NCBI RefSeq assembly: GCF_000381925.1 | Contig: NZ_KB907307.1 | Location: forward strand, 248,001 to 312,000 | DNA from: Nocardia sp. BMG111209 | GTDB lineage: Bacteria; Actinomycetota; Actinomycetes; Mycobacteriales; Mycobacteriaceae | DNA: 64,000 nucleotides | Reading direction: 5' to 3' | The notes under the pieces: model-generated | Seen by the model: only the letters and a program-made list of their open reading frames with translations | The model's database searches: none | Told to the model about the DNA's origin: nothing | Shown: positions 12,763 through 27,700 of the stretch, piece by piece | Layout: every line of letters starts with the position of its first letter | How positions within the stretch are numbered: the stretch's first letter is position 1 | Translations under genes and position numbers: made by a program

Positions 12763-15700
12763 ATCCCGTTGTCGTTCGCGCAGCGCCGGTTGTGGTTCAT
12801 CCATCGGCTCGATGGGCCCTCGGCCGCGTACAACATGCCGGTGGCGGTCCGATTGTCCGGTGAATTCGACGAATTCGCGTTCGCCGCGGCGGTCGGTGAC
12901 GTGGTGTCGCGGCACGAGAGTCTGCGGACGATCTTCGTCGAGGCCGACGGTGTCCCGAGTCAGCGGGTGCTCGAGGCCGACAGCGTGACGGTGCCGATAT
13001 CGATCGACGACGTGCCGCCCGCCGAGGTGGACGCGGCGCTGGCCCGCGCCGTCGGGCACCCGTTCGACCTGTCCACCGAGATCCCGATCCGGGTGACCGT
13101 ATTGCGGTGTGGCACGGGCGAATACGTCGTGCTGCTGTTGTTGCACCACATCGCCGGCGACGGCTGGTCGATGGCTCCGCTGCTGCGGGATCTGTCGCAC
13201 GCCTACGCGGTCCGCGCGCGGCGGGAGGAGCCGCAGTGGGAGCCGCTGCCGGTGCAGTACGTGGACTACACGCTGTGGCAGCGGGAACTGCTCGGCTCCG
13301 CCGACGATCCGGACAGTGTGCTGTCCCGGCAGTTCGACTACTGGCGGCGCGAACTGGCCGGGCTGCCCGAACAATTGGCGATACCGGCCGATCGGCCGCG
13401 ACCGCGGACGGCCAGTCACCGCGGGGATGTGGCGGTCTGCGGGATCGACGCGGAGATCCGCGCCGCGGTCGAGGCGCTGGCCACCCGCGAGGGCGCTTCG
13501 GCGTCGATGGTTCTGCAAGCCGCGCTGGCCGTGCTGCTGTTCAAACTCGGTGCGGGAGGGGATATCCCGATCGGGTCGCCGATCGCCGGCCGTACCGACG
13601 AGGGCCTGGCCGATCTGGTCGGCTTCTTCGTCAACACCTGGGTGCTGCGCGCGCGGGTCGAGCCCGCCACGTCGTTCACCCGGATCCTGGGCGGGGTGCG
13701 GGCGAAAGCGCTGGCGGCGTACGAGAATCAGGACGTCCCATTCGAATTGCTGGTCGAACTGCTCAATCCGGTGCGCTCCCCGGCGCATCACCCGTTGTTC
13801 CAGGTCCTGCTGAGTTTCCAGAACAACGCGGCGCCGACACTGGCGTTGCCGGGCTCGACCTTCGAGCCCTATCCGCTGGCGGCGACGACGTCGCGGTTCG
13901 ATCTGGTGTTCACCGTCGCTGCGGCAGCGGGATCCGGTGGCTGGGACCTGCATGTCGAATACGCCACGGATCTGTTCGACCGCGCCACGATCGAGGCGAC
14001 GGCCGCTCGGCTGGTGCGGGTCTTGCGCTCGGTGGTGACGGATCCCGATGCGCCGGTGGGGCCGGTCGAGATCCTCGAGGCCGCCGAACGCGACCTGCTC
14101 ACGCGTCGCTGGAACGCCACCGACGTCGAGATCGCGGAAGCCACGGTGCCCGAACTGTTCCGGGCGCAGGCGTCGCGCACCCCGGACGCGCCGGCCGTGC
14201 TGTGCGGTGACGTCGAGCTGACGTACCGGGAGCTCGACCGCCGGGCCGCCCGGCTGGCGCGGGTCCTGACCGCGCACGGCGCCGGCCCGGAACGCGTTGT
14301 CGCGGTGGCTTTGCCGCGCTCGGCGGATCTGATCGTGGCGCTGGTGGCGGTGGCGCGGACCGGCGCCGCGTATCTGCCGATCGATCCGGCCTATCCGTCG
14401 GATCGGCTGGCCTTCGTACTCGACGATGCCGCACCGGTGCTCGTCGTCACCGAGACGGCGACCGCGGACGCGCTGCCCCGGACCACCGCGCCGCACCTGC
14501 TGCTCGACACCGTCGAAATGCCCGGTCCCGGCTCCGATCCCGTGCTGCCGGTGCGGCCGCAGAATCTGGCGTACGTGATCTACACCTCGGGTTCGACCGG
14601 TGTGCCGAAGGGCGTCGGGATCGCGCATCGCAATGTGGTGAATCTGGTGGCCCAGGCATGGTCGGTGCGGCCGGGGGACCGGGTGCTGGTGCATTCGTCG
14701 GTGGCGTTCGACGCGTCGACCTTCGAGATCTGGCCCGCGCTGTGCGGTGGTGCGGCGCTGGTGGTGGCGAGTGAACAGCGCTCGGATCCCGGTGAGATCG
14801 CGCGGCTGATCGAAAGCCGTTCGGTGACGAGGATATTCGCCACGCCACCGTTCCTGTCCGCCCTGGTCGAGTACGCGGAGACGTTGCCGCGGCCGGTGTT
14901 CGGGTGTCTGCGGCAGGTGAACACCGGGGCCGATACGCTGACCACGGAGCTGGTCCGCGCCGTCCGCGCGGTATGCCCGGACGTGTGGATCGACAACCTC
15001 TACGGCCCGACCGAGGCGACGGTCAACGTGACCTCGGCGCTCGTACCCGACTCCCCGGCGGGCACTTCGGTGCCGATCGGTGTTCCGGTGGCGAATACCC
15101 GTGTGTACGTACTCGATTCGGGATTGGCGCCGGTGCCGGTGGGGGTCGCCGGCGAATTGTATGTGGCCGGTGCGCAGTTGGCGCGTGGGTATCGGGGTCG
15201 GGCTGCGTTGACTGCGGGGCGGTTCGTGGCGGATCCGTTCGATGCGGCCGGTGGCCGGTTGTATCGCACGGGTGATGTGGTGCGGTGGAATGCTCTGGGT
15301 CAGTTGGAGTTCGTGGGGCGGGCCGATGATCAGGTGAAGGTGCGTGGGTTCCGGGTGGAGCCGGGTGAGGTGGAAGCCGTCCTGGCACAACATCCTTCGG
15401 TTGCCCGTGCGCTGGTGGTCGCGCGGGACACCGCCGCCGGAGCGCAGCTGATCGGCTATGTGGTTCCGGGCCGGTCCGCCGCAGCCTCGATCGACGCCGC
15501 GCGGGTGCGCGGCTTCGCTGCCGAGCGGCTGCCGGACTACATGGTGCCCGCCGCCGTCCTGGCGATCGACTCTATTCCGTTGACCGCCAACGGGAAAGTG
15601 GATCATGCGGCACTGCCGGTCCCGGAGGTCGGGTCGTCGGCGCCGTACCGGGCGCCCGGCACCCGCCGCGAACGGGTGCTGACCGAACTGTTCGCCGAGG

Positions 15701-18700
15701 TGCTGGGCCTCGAACGGGTCGGAGTGGACGACGGATTCTTCGCCCTGGGCGGGCATTCGCTGCTGGCGACCCGGCTCGCGAGCCGGATCCGGGCGACACT
15801 GGACGTCGAATTGCCCATCCGCACCATCTTCGAGGCCCCGACCGTCGCGCAGCTGGCACACCGGCTGGAATCCGATGCGCCCGTGCGGCCGCCGGTGACG
15901 ACACGGCAGCGGCCCGAGACGATCCCGCTGTCCTTCGCCCAGCGGCGGCTGTGGTTCATGCATCGGCTGGAGGGACCGTCGGCCACCTACAACCTGCCGG
16001 TGACGGCCCGGCTGACCGGCGCGATCGACGTGCCGGCGCTCGAGGCGGCCGTCGGTGATCTGGTGGCCCGGCACGAGAGCCTGCGCACGGTGTTCGCCGA
16101 GACCGGCGGCGTTCCCGCGCAACGCATTCTGGCTGCCGAGGGCCTCACCGTGCCGATCACCGTCTCCGACGTGGCCGCGGCCGAACTCGGCGCGGCGGTG
16201 ACCGCGGCGGTGCGCTACGCCTTCGATCTGGCGTCGGAGATCCCGTTGCGCGTCAGCGTGTTCCGCGACGGTCCGGGTGGCGGCGTACTGGTGCTGTTAC
16301 TGCATCACATCGCCGGTGACGGCTGGTCCGTGGGCGCGCTGTTGCGGGATCTGTCGGCGGCGTACACGGCGCGGCGCGACGGGCACGCCCCGGCGTGGGC
16401 GCCGCTGCCGGTGCAGTACACGGATTACACCCTGTGGCAACGGGAACTGCTCGGCTCCGCCGACGATCCGGACAGTGTGCTGTCGCGGCAGTCCGGATAT
16501 TGGCGGCGGGAGCTCGCCGGACTGCCGGAGCAGTTGCGGTTGCCGTCCGACCGGCCGCGCCCGCGCACCGCCGGATATCACGGCGATGTCGTGAGTTTCG
16601 GGATCGATCCCGAGATCCGCGGCGCGGTGGAACGATTGGCGGCCCGCGAGGGCGCGTCGGTGTCGATGGTGCTGCAATCGGCGCTGGCCGTGCTGTTGTT
16701 CAAACTCGGTGCCGGCGGGGACATTCCGCTCGGGACACCCATCGCGGGCCGCGCCGACGACGCGCTGGCCGATCTGGTGGGGATCTTCGTCAACACCTGG
16801 GTGCTGCGCGCGGAGGTCGACCCGGCGGCCTCGTTCACCGGACTGCTGCGGCAGGTCAGGACGAAAGCGCTGGCGGCGTACGAGAATCAGGACATCCCGT
16901 TCGAACTGCTGGTGGAACGCCTGGATCCGGCGCGCTCCGCGGCCCACCATCCGCTGTTCCAGGTGTCGCTGGCCTTCCAGAACAACGCCGCGCCCGTCCT
17001 GGACCTGGCCGGGCTGACCGTCGAGCCGTACCCGGTGTCCACCGGCACCGCCCGGTTCGACCTGCTGTTCGACATCGCCGACGCGCCGGCGGACCGGCAG
17101 TGGCACGGCCTGATCGAGTTCGCGACCGAGCTGTTCGACCGGTCCACGGTCGAGGCGATGGCCGCGCGCTGGGTGCGGCTGCTGCGGTGGGTGGTGGCCG
17201 AGCCGGACCGGCCCGTCGGGCCGATCGACATCTCGAGCGCCGACGAGCGCTCCCGGATTCTGCACCGCGGCAACGGTACCGCCGCGCCGGTGCCGGAACT
17301 CACGGTGGCCGAACTGTTCCGGGCGCAGGCCGCCCGGACCCCCGACGCGATCGCCGTCGCCGGCGCGGACACCGCACTGACCTATCGAGAGCTGGACGTC
17401 CGGGCCGACCGGCTCGCCGGGGTGCTGGCCGCGCGCGGGGTGGGGCCGGAAGTCGTTGCCGCGGTGGCTCTGTCACCGTCGGTCGAGTTGATCGTGGCCT
17501 TGCTCGCGGTGTGGAAGGCCGGTGGCGCGTACCTGCCGATCGATCCGGCGTACCCGTCGGATCGGCTGGCGTTCGTCCTCGCCGACGCCGCGCCGGTGGT
17601 CGTCGTGACGGATACCGCGACCGCGGAGGTGTTGCCGGACAACGCGATACCGCGCCTGTACGTGGACGCGCCCGGCGCGGCCGAACCCGGCGTGCGCGCT
17701 CGGGTCGCGGGCGTGCACCCGCACCATCCGGCCTACCTGATCTACACCTCGGGATCGACCGGCATCCCCAAGGGCGTCGCGGTGACCCACCACAACGTGG
17801 TGAATCTGGTCTCGCACGCGCGGCCGGTGACGGCGGGGGACCGGGTGCTGATGCAGACCTCGATCTCCTTCGACGTGTCCGGGTACGAGATCTGGCCCAC
17901 CCTGTGCGGGGGAGCCCGGCTGATACTGCCGCAGCAGCGCCGCCCCGACCCGGCGGAGATCGCGACGGCCATCGAAACATCTGCGGTGACGAGGATGTTC
18001 GCGACACCGCCGCTGCTGGCGGCGCTGCTCGACGAGGTCGGATCCCGGCCGGGCGCCCCGTTGCGGACACTGACCCAGGTGTTCGCCGCCGGTTCCGAAC
18101 TGCCCGCGGCGCTGGCGCGGCGGCTGCACGCGGAATGTCCGGGTACGCAGGTCGTCAACGGGTACGGCCCCACCGAGACGACGGTGTACGTGGCCGACCA
18201 CGAGGTGGCGGGCGAGATCGGCGACGCCGTGCCGATCGGCCGCGCGCTGCCCAATGTCCGGTTGTACGTGCTGGATTCGGGGCTCGTGCCGGTTCCGGCG
18301 GGCGTACCCGGCGAGCTGTACGTGGCCGGCACGCAGGTGGCGCGGGGATATCGCGGGCGGGCGGCGCTGACGGCGTCGCGATTCGTGGCGGACCCGTTCG
18401 ACCCCGACGGCGGCCGGCTGTACCGCACGGGAGATGTGGTGCGGTGGCGCCGGGACGGACGGCTGGCATTCCTCGGCCGGGCCGACGACCAGGTGAAGAT
18501 CCGCGGCTTCCGGGTCGAGCCCGGTGAGGTGGAAGCCGCACTGGCGCAGCACCCCTCGGTGTCGCAGTCCGTGGTGGTGGCCCGCGCGGACGACGACGGT
18601 GGCGCGCGGCTGGTCGGATACGTCACCGCCGCAACCGAACTCGACGGCGCGCAGGTGCGTGCGTTCGTGGCCGGGCGGCTGCCGGAGTACATGGTGCCCG

Positions 18701-21700
18701 CGGTCGTGATGGTGCTCGACGCGATGCCGTTGACCGCGAACGGCAAACTGGACCGGGCCGCGCTGCCGCGGCCGCGCTTCACCTCCGCCACGCACTATCG
18801 GGCGCCGGAGAATCCGCGCGAGGAGATCCTCGCCGCCGTGTTCGCCGACGTGCTGGGCCTGGCGCGAGTCGGCGTGGCGGACAGCTTCTTCGAACTGGGC
18901 GGGGACAGCATCCGCTCGATCCAGGTGGTGTCGCGGGCCCGCGCGCTGGGGGTCGAGGTGACCCCGCGGGAGGTGTTCGAACTGCGGACGGTGGCCGCGC
19001 TCGCCGCGGCGGCCGAGGGACGTCGCGGGCACACCGTGGTGGCGGAACTGCCCGGGGGCGCGGTGGGATGGCTGCCGCTGTTGCCGGTGGCGAGGTACCT
19101 GCGCGAATCCGGCGCCGGCTTCGACAGTTTCAACCAGACGATGGTGCTGGACCTTCCGGCCGGTATCGATCGGGCCGGTCTGGTGGCGGTCCTGACCGCG
19201 GTCGTCGATCGCCACGATGTATTGCGCGCCCGCCTGATCGACGACGAGCGCGGACCGGGCCTCGAGATCGCACCGGCGGGCTCGATCGACGTCGATCGGC
19301 TGCTGCACCGGATCGAACTCGGCGCGGCGCTGAACGCCCGGCTCGATCCCGCGGCCGGGGTGATGGTGCAGTTCGGCTGGTTCGACGCCGGTCCGCAGCG
19401 CGCGGGCCGGTTGGCGATCGTCGCGCACCACCTGGTGATCGACGGGGTGTCGTGGCGGATCCTGTTGCCCGACTTGGCTTCCGCGTGGCAGGCGGTGTCG
19501 TCCGGTGCGCCGGCCGCGATCGCCGCGACGGGTACGTCGATGCGGCGATGGGCCCACGGGCTGGTCGAACAGGCGACGGCGCCGCGGGTGACGGAGCAGT
19601 TGCCCTGGTGGCGTTCGGTGGTGGACGGGCCGGATCCGCTGCTCGGATCACGTCCGCTGGATCCGGCGGTCGATGTCATGGCGACGGTGGCGCACACGGT
19701 GATCGAGATTCCCGTGGCCGAGACCGAGACCCTGCTGACCACCCTGCCGGCGGCGTTCCACGGCGGTGTGGAGGACGGGCTGCTGGCCGCCCTGACGGCC
19801 GCGGTGGCGCACCGGCGGCGCGCACGCGGCATCGCCGCGGAGTCGGTGCTGATCCGGCTGGAAGGCCATGGGCGCGAGGAGGATACCGTTGCGGGGGCCG
19901 ACCTGTCGGCCACCGTCGGCTGGTTCACCAGCGTGTACCCCGTGCGCCTGCGCGCGGACGCGACGGCCTGGGACGAGATCTGCGCGGGTGGCCCGGCGGC
20001 GGGCGCTCTCGTCAAATCGGTGAAGGAGCAGCTGCGCGCGGTGCCGGGCAAGGGCATCGGATTCGGACTGCTGCGCTACCTGAATCCCGAGACCGCCACT
20101 GTGCTGCAACAGTTCTCGACCGGGCAGATCGGATTCAACCACCTCGGCCGGTTCACCTCGGCGGACCTGCTGCCGGAACAGCTGCGCGGAACCGGATGGA
20201 CACCGGCCCGCCACGAGGCGGGCTCGGTCGCGAGCCAGGATCCGGCGATGCCCGCACCGGCGGTGCTCGACGCCACCACGATGGTCGTCGACACCGCCGA
20301 CGGACCGGTCCTGCGTGCGGTGTTCGCGAATCCGCGGGGCGCGCTGAGCACCGCCGAGACCCAGGAACTGGCCCAGCTGTGGCAGCAGGCGGCCCTCGGC
20401 CTGGCGCGCCATGCCCTCGGCGGTGGCGGCCGGACGCCGTCGGATCTGCCGCTGGCCGGCCTGGCACAGCACGAGATCGACGTCCTGGAGCGGCGCTACC
20501 CCGGACTGACGGACGTGTGGCGGCCGACCGCGATGCAGAAGGGCCTGCTGTTCCATCGGGCGTTGGCGGGCAAGGGTTTCGACGCCTATCACATGCAGGT
20601 GGCGTTCGGCCTGACCGGCGCGGTGGATCCGGTCCGGATGCGCGCGGCCGGGCAGGGCCTGATCGACCGATACCCCAATCTGCGGGTGGGTTTCGCCGAG
20701 GACGCCCACGGCGCCCCGATCCAGGTGGTGGTCGACCGTGCCGAATTGCCATGGCACATGGTCGATCTGCGGGATCACCGCGAGTCCGAGCGCCGGACGG
20801 CGCTGGAACTGCTGCTGAGCGAGGATCGCGGCGCGCAGTTCGATGTCGCGGCCGGCCCGCTGCTGCGGTTCACGCTGGTCCTGATGACCGAACAGCGTTC
20901 GGAACTGATCTTCTCCGCGCACCACGTCCTGCTGGACGGCTGGTCGCTGCCGTTGCTCGTCCGGGATCTGCTGCGCCTGTACGGTTCCGGCGCGGCCGCG
21001 CTGCCGCCGGTGCCCGACTACCGCGAATTCCTGAAATGGCTGGACCGGCAGGATATTCGGGCCGGTGTGCGGGCCTGGGCGGACGAACTCGACGGCATCC
21101 GGGAACCCACCCTGCTCGCCGGCAGCGCCGACAGCACCGCCTCGGCGGAGGTCGAGCGATTCGACGTACCGCTGGCCCCGGCGACCGCGGCGGCCCTCGG
21201 CAGGCGCGCGAGCCGGCTCGGGGTCACGCTGAACACCGTCGTGCAGGCGGCCTGGGGAATTCTGCTGGCCGCCTCGACCGGCCGCCGCGATGTGGTCACC
21301 GGCGCAACCGTTTCCGGCCGCCCGCCCGCAATCGCCGGGGTGGAGTCGATGGTCGGCCTGTTCATCGGCACCGTGCCGGTCCGCGTCCGGTTCGATCACC
21401 ACGACACCCTGGCCGATCTGCTGACCGGCCTGCAGGCCCGCCAGGCGGCCCTGCTGGACCACCATCACGTCGGCCTGAGCGATATCCATCGGGCGACCGG
21501 GCTGAACGTCCTGTTCGACACGCTGGTCGGTTTCGAGTCCTTCCCGGTGGACCCGGCCGGCATCGCGGACGCCGCCACCACCGGTGGGATCGCGATCGCC
21601 GGTCTGCGCTCCGACGCACCCACCCATTACCCGCTGTCGGTGGTGGCCGGCGCCGCGCCCGAACTGACTGTGCGACTGGAATATCGCACCGATGTGTTCG

Positions 21701-24700
21701 ACCGGCGGACCGTCGCGGTGCTGGCGCGGCGGCTGGCACGGATCTTCGAGCAGGTGGCCGCGGATCCGACTATCGCGGTGGCGTCGGTGGACATCCTCGG
21801 CAGCGAACGAGAACTGCTGCTGCACCGCTGGAACCGGACCGCCGTCGATGCGCCGGAGACCACGGTGACCGCGCTGTTCGAGGCGCAGGCGGCCCGCACC
21901 CCCGAGCGGGTCGCCGTGGTCTGCCGGAACACGGATCTGACCTACCGGGAACTCGACGTGCGGGCGACCCGGCTGGCGAGGGCGCTGAATGCGCGTGGCG
22001 TGGGCCCGGATTCGGTGGTCGCGGTGGCGCTGCCGAGGTCGGTGGATCTCCTGGTGGCGCTGGTGGCGGTGCTGAAGGCCGGTGGCGCGTATCTGCCGAT
22101 CGACCCGGCGTACCCGTCGGATCGGCTGGCATTCGTCCTCGCCGACGCCGACCCGGTCGTCATCGTGACCGACGCCGGTAGCGAGAACATGCTGCCGGAC
22201 AACGCGATACCGCGGATCCACCCCGCCACCGCCGACGGCGCCGACAGCGCGCCGGTCGTGCTCCGGCCGGGGAACCTGGCGTACGTGATCTACACCTCGG
22301 GTTCCACCGGTGTGCCCAAAGGCGTTGCGGTCACCCACGGCAACGTGGCGAACCTGGTCGCCCAGGCGTGGACCGCGGGTGCGGGGGACTGGGTGCTGAT
22401 GCACTCCTCCGTCGCGTTCGACGCCTCCACCTACGAGATCTGGCCGGCGCTGTGCGGTGGCGCCGCGCTGGTCGTCGCGGGTGAGCAGCGCTCGGATCCG
22501 GCGGAGATCACGCGGCTGATCGAGACCTGGTCGGTCACCAAGATGTTCGCGACACCGCCGCTGCTGTCCGCCCTGGTCGAGTACGCGGAGCCGTTGCGGT
22601 GCACGCCACTTCGCAGCCTCACCCAGGTGAACACCGGCGCCGACACCCTGACGGCCGGATTGGCCGACGCGGTGCGGGACGTGTGCGGCGGGGTCCGGAT
22701 CGACAACCTCTACGGCCCCACCGAGGCGACGGTCGACGTGACATCCCTCGTCGTGCCCGACGATACGACCGGTACGGTGCCGATCGGTACGCCGGTGGCC
22801 AATACCCGGGTGTACGTGCTGGATTCGTGGCTGGCGCCGGTGCCCCTCGGCATCCCGGGGGAGTTGTATGTGGCCGGTGCGCAGTTGGCGCGTGGGTATC
22901 GGGGTCGGGTTGCGTTGACTGCGGGGCGGTTCGTGGCGGATCCGTTCGGTGCGGCGGGTGGGCGGTTGTATCGCACGGGTGATGTGGTGCGGTGGAATGC
23001 TCTGGGGCAGTTGGAGTTCGTGGGGCGGGCCGATGATCAGGTGAAGGTGCGTGGGTTCCGGGTGGAGCCGGGTGAGGTGGAAGCCGTCCTGGCACAACAT
23101 CCTTCGGTGACGCGCGCCGTGGTGACCACGGTCGGCGCCGGGGCCTCGGGTAAGCGGCTGGTCGGCTACGTCGTCCTCGACCGTCTCGGCGCGACCGGAG
23201 TCGACGGGGCACAGGTGCGCGAGTTCGCCGCCGAACGACTGCCGGATTTCATGGTGCCGTCGGTGGTGACCGTGATCGACGCGGTGCCGATGACCGTCAA
23301 CGGGAAGGTGGATCGCGGCGCGCTGCCGGCCCCGGAAGTGGTGTCCTCCACCGGTTATCGGGCGCCGGGCACCGCCGTGGAGCGGGTGCTGTCCGCGGTC
23401 TTCGCCGAGGTGCTGGGCCTCGAGCGGGTGGGTGCGGACGACAACTTCTTCGAACTCGGCGGCGACAGTATCCGGTCGATCCAGGTGGTGTCGCGGGCGC
23501 GGGCGCTCGGTGTGGTGGTGAGCCCGCGGGAGATCTTCGAGCGGCGGACGGTCGCGGCCTTGGCCGCGGTGGCCGGTGGGCGCGCGGAGGATCCGGTGCT
23601 GCGCGAGCTCGACGGTGGCGGCACCGGATGGCTGCCGCTGCTGCCGGTCGCCCGGCACGTGCGGGAAATGGGCACGGGCTTCGAGGCATTCGGCCAGTCC
23701 ATGGTGCTGGAACTGCCGGTCGGCATCGACCGCGCGGGTCTGCTCGCGACCGTGCGTACCGTCGTCGACCGCCACGATGTGCTGCGGTCGCGACTGGTCG
23801 ACGACGACCGCGGCCCGGGACTCGAGGTCGCGCCGCCGGGCGCGATCGATGTCGGGCGGTTCCTGCACCGGGTCGAGGCGACCGATACGGACGCGATGAT
23901 TCCCGAACTGGCGGCCGCGGTGGGCCGCCTCGCACCCGCCACCGGCGCACTGGTGCAATTCGTCTGGTTCGATGCCGGTCCGGTGCGCGCGGGCCGGTTG
24001 GCGGTCGTCGCGCATCATCTGGCGGTCGACGGCGTGTCCTGGCGAATCCTGTTGCCGGACTTCGCGTCCGCGTGGCAGGCGGTGTCGTCCGGTGCCGCGC
24101 CGGCGCCGGCGGTGCGGGGTACCTCGCTGCGGCGCTGGGCCCACGCGCTGGCCGAGGAGGCGGTGAGCCCGCGGCGGGTGGCGGAATTGGACTGGTGGCG
24201 TGCGGTTTCGGCGGGACCCGATCCGATGCTGGGCTCGCGTCCGCTGGATCCGGCGATCGATGTCATGGCCTCCACCGAACACGTCGAGATCCGGATTCCG
24301 GTGGCCGACACCGGCATTCTGCTGACCGCCCTGCCCGCCGCATTCCACGGCGGTGTCGAGGACGGACTGCTCGCCGCCCTGGCGGCCGCGGTGACGCGCT
24401 GGCGGCACATGCGCGGCGTCCGTGCGGATTCGGTGCTGATCACGCTGGAGGGCCACGGCCGGGAGGAGCACGTCGTCCCCGGCGCCGACCTGTCGAATAC
24501 GGTGGGCTGGTTCACCAGTATGTTCCCGATCCGCCTGCACGCCGGCGTCGCGACCTGGGCGGACCTCTGCGCGGGCGGCGACGGCGCGGGCGCACTGTTC
24601 AAGACGATCAAGGAACAGCTGCGCGCCCTGCCGGACAAGGGCATCGGCTACGGGTTGCTCCGCTATCTCAACCCGGCGACCGCCGCTGTGCTGCAGGAGT

Positions 24701-27700
24701 TTCCGACCGGCCAGATCGCGTTCAACTACCTCGGCCGATTCACCGCCGGGGATCTGGTGCCGCCCCGACTGCGCGGGGCGGGCTGGACACCGGCGGCCGA
24801 CGCCGGTCAGTTGATCACGCCACTGAATCCGGCCCTCTCGGCCATGCCCGTGCTATCGGTGCTGGACACGCTCGCGATGATCGTCGACACCGACGAGGGC
24901 CCGGTCCTGCAAGCGGTGTTCACCGCTCCCGCAGGCGTACTCGCGCGGGCCGACGTGGCCGAACTGGCCGGGCTCTGGCGGGACGCGGTACTGGGGTTGG
25001 CCCGCCACGCGGCCACCTCCGGCGCCGGTGGTCTGACGCCCTCGGATCTGCCGCTGGTCGATCTGGCCCAGCCCGAGATCGAGGCGCTGGAGCAGCGGTA
25101 TCCGCGCCTGGTGGACGTGTGGCCGCCGACGCCGATGCAGTCGGGGCTGCTGTTCCATCAGGGCTTGGCGGACAACGGATTCGACGCCTATCACATGCAG
25201 GTGGTGTTCACCCTGGACGGGCCGGTCGATCCGGACCGGTTGCGCGCGGCGGGACAGGGTCTGCTCGACCGGTATCCGAATCTGCGGGTGTGTTTCGGCG
25301 CCGATTCCCGCGGCGCCCCGATCCAAGTGGTCGCCGACCGGGTCGAATTGCCGTGGCGCGTGGTCGATGCGCGGGACGACGCCGACGGTGCCGCCGCCGT
25401 GCTCGCACAGGATCGGGACGCGCATTTCGATGCCGCGGTGCCACCGTTGTTGCGGCTGACGCTGGTACGCACGGCCGCACAGCGCGCGGAGCTGATATTC
25501 ACCGCCCATCACGTCCTGCTCGACGGCTGGTCGCTGCCGCTGCTGATCCGAGACCTGTTGCAGCTGTACGGTTCCGGCGGCGACCTCACCGGACTGCCCG
25601 CCGTTCCCGACTATCGGGACTTCCTGACCTGGCTCGCCGCGCAGGATCCGCGCGCCGGTGTTCGGGCCTGGACCCGGGCGCTCGCGGGCGTCGAGGAGCC
25701 CACCCTGCTCGCCGACAGCCTCGGAAAGCACGGCGGCGCAGCAGCTTCCGCGCGGGGCGGGATCGAACGGATCGAGGTGGCGCTCACCGACGACACCGTC
25801 TCGGCGCTGACCCGGCGGGCCACCGCGCTCGGCGTGACGGTGAACACCGTCGTGCAGGGCGGCTGGGGCATCCTGCTGGCGGTATCGACCGGACGCCGCG
25901 ATGTGGTCGCCGGGGCAACGGTATCGGGCCGTCCGCCCACGGTCGCCGGGGTGGACGCCATGGTCGGCGTGTTCATCAACACCGTGCCCGTCCGGGTACG
26001 GTTCGAGCCGCGCGATACGCTCGCCGAGATCCTGACCGGGCTGCAGGCCGGTCAGGCCGCACTGCTGGACCATCACCACGTCGGATTGAGCGACATCCAG
26101 CAGGCCGTGGGCCTGAACGCGTTGTTCGACACCCTGATCGCGTTCGAGTCCTATCCGGTCGACCAGGCCGGCATCGGGCAGGTCGCCACGACGAGTGGAC
26201 TCGGCATCGTCGACGCGCGACCCGAAACCCCCTCGCACTACCCGGTCACGCTCGTCGCCGACGCCCGTCCCACCCTGCGACTGCAACTGGAGTACCGCAC
26301 CGAGGTGTTCGACCGGCCCGTGGCCGAGGCGATGGCGGCGCGGCTGGCGCGGATATTCGAGCAATTCGCCTCGGACACCGACATTCCCGTCGGATCGCTG
26401 GACCTCCTCGGCACCGACGAGCGGGAAACGGTGCTGCGCCACCGGAATCGGGCCGGCGCCGAAGCGCCGGACGCCACCGTGGTCGAGCGGTTCCGGGCAC
26501 GGGCCGCCGCGAATCCGGCGGCGGTCGCGATCGTCTGCGGCGACACCGAATCGACCTATCGGGAACTCGATCTCCGCTCCGACCGGCTCGCACGGGTGTT
26601 GCGCGGGCACGGGGTGCGGCCCGATACCGTCGTCGCGGTGGCGCTGCCGCGGTCGGCCGAGTCGATCGTGGCGCTGCTCGCGGTGCTGAAGGCCGGTGGC
26701 GCTTATCTGCCGATCGATCCGGCATATCCCGCGGATCGGCTGGCGTTCATGCTCACCGATGCCGCACCGGTGGTGACCCTGACCGATGCGGCCACGGCGA
26801 AGGCGCTGCCCTCCACCGAGATCCCGCAGGTCCACCTCGAAAGTGTCGATCTCGCGCGGGGATCCGGACTCGATCGGGCCGCCGCGGTACGGCCGCACGA
26901 TTGCGCCTGCGTGATCTACACCTCCGGATCCACGGGGGTGCCGAAGGGGGTGGCCGTCACCCACCGCAATATCGCGACGTTCGCGGCCGATCCCGGGTGG
27001 CGTGGCGGTGCGCACGAGGCGGTGCTGTGGCATTCCTCGGTCGCCTTCGACGCCTCCACCTATGAGATCTGGGTTCCGCTGCTCGGCGGCGGCCGGGTGG
27101 TGGTGGCGCCGCCGGATCGCGCCGATCTCGGGGCGTTGGCCCGCTTGCTGATCGAGCACCGGGTGACGGCCACCTTCTTCACGACCCGGCTGTTCGAACT
27201 GTTCGTCGAACATCGCCCGGAGGCGTTCGCCGGTATGCGTCAGGTGTGGGTCGGCGGCGAGGAGATTCCGGCGGAACTGCTGCGGCGCGCGCTGCCGAGA
27301 TGTCCCGGTACGCGAATCGTGAACGGGTACGGGCCGACCGAGACCACGACCTTCGCGGTGACCCGGACCTTCGAGCCCGGGGAGGTGTTCGCCGCGTCGG
27401 TGCCGATCGGTAGCCCGCTGGCCGAAGTGGGTGCGTACGTACTGGATTCGATGCTGCGGCCGGTACCCGTCGGCGTCGCGGGAGAGCTGTACCTCGCCGG
27501 TCCGCAGGTGAGCCGCGGCTATCGCGGCCGGTCCGCGCTGACCGCCGCCCGGTTCGTGGCCGACCCCTTCGATCCGTCCGGCGGACGGCTGTACCGCACC
27601 GGCGACCTGGTGCGCTGGACGGCCGGCGGCGAGCTGGAGTACGTGGGCCGTGCCGACGACCAGGTGAAGATCCGCGGATTCCGGGTCGAACTCGGCGAGG

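Noticed and set aside
12295..16122. Open frame of about 1275 codons antisense across the junction of the two NRPS genes
   Set aside because: No domain, no plausible start signal, and the sense strand is clearly coding throughout.
19648..24540. Open frame of about 1630 codons antisense to the NRPS
   Set aside because: Same reason: composition artefact opposite E-C-A modules, no recognisable protein features.
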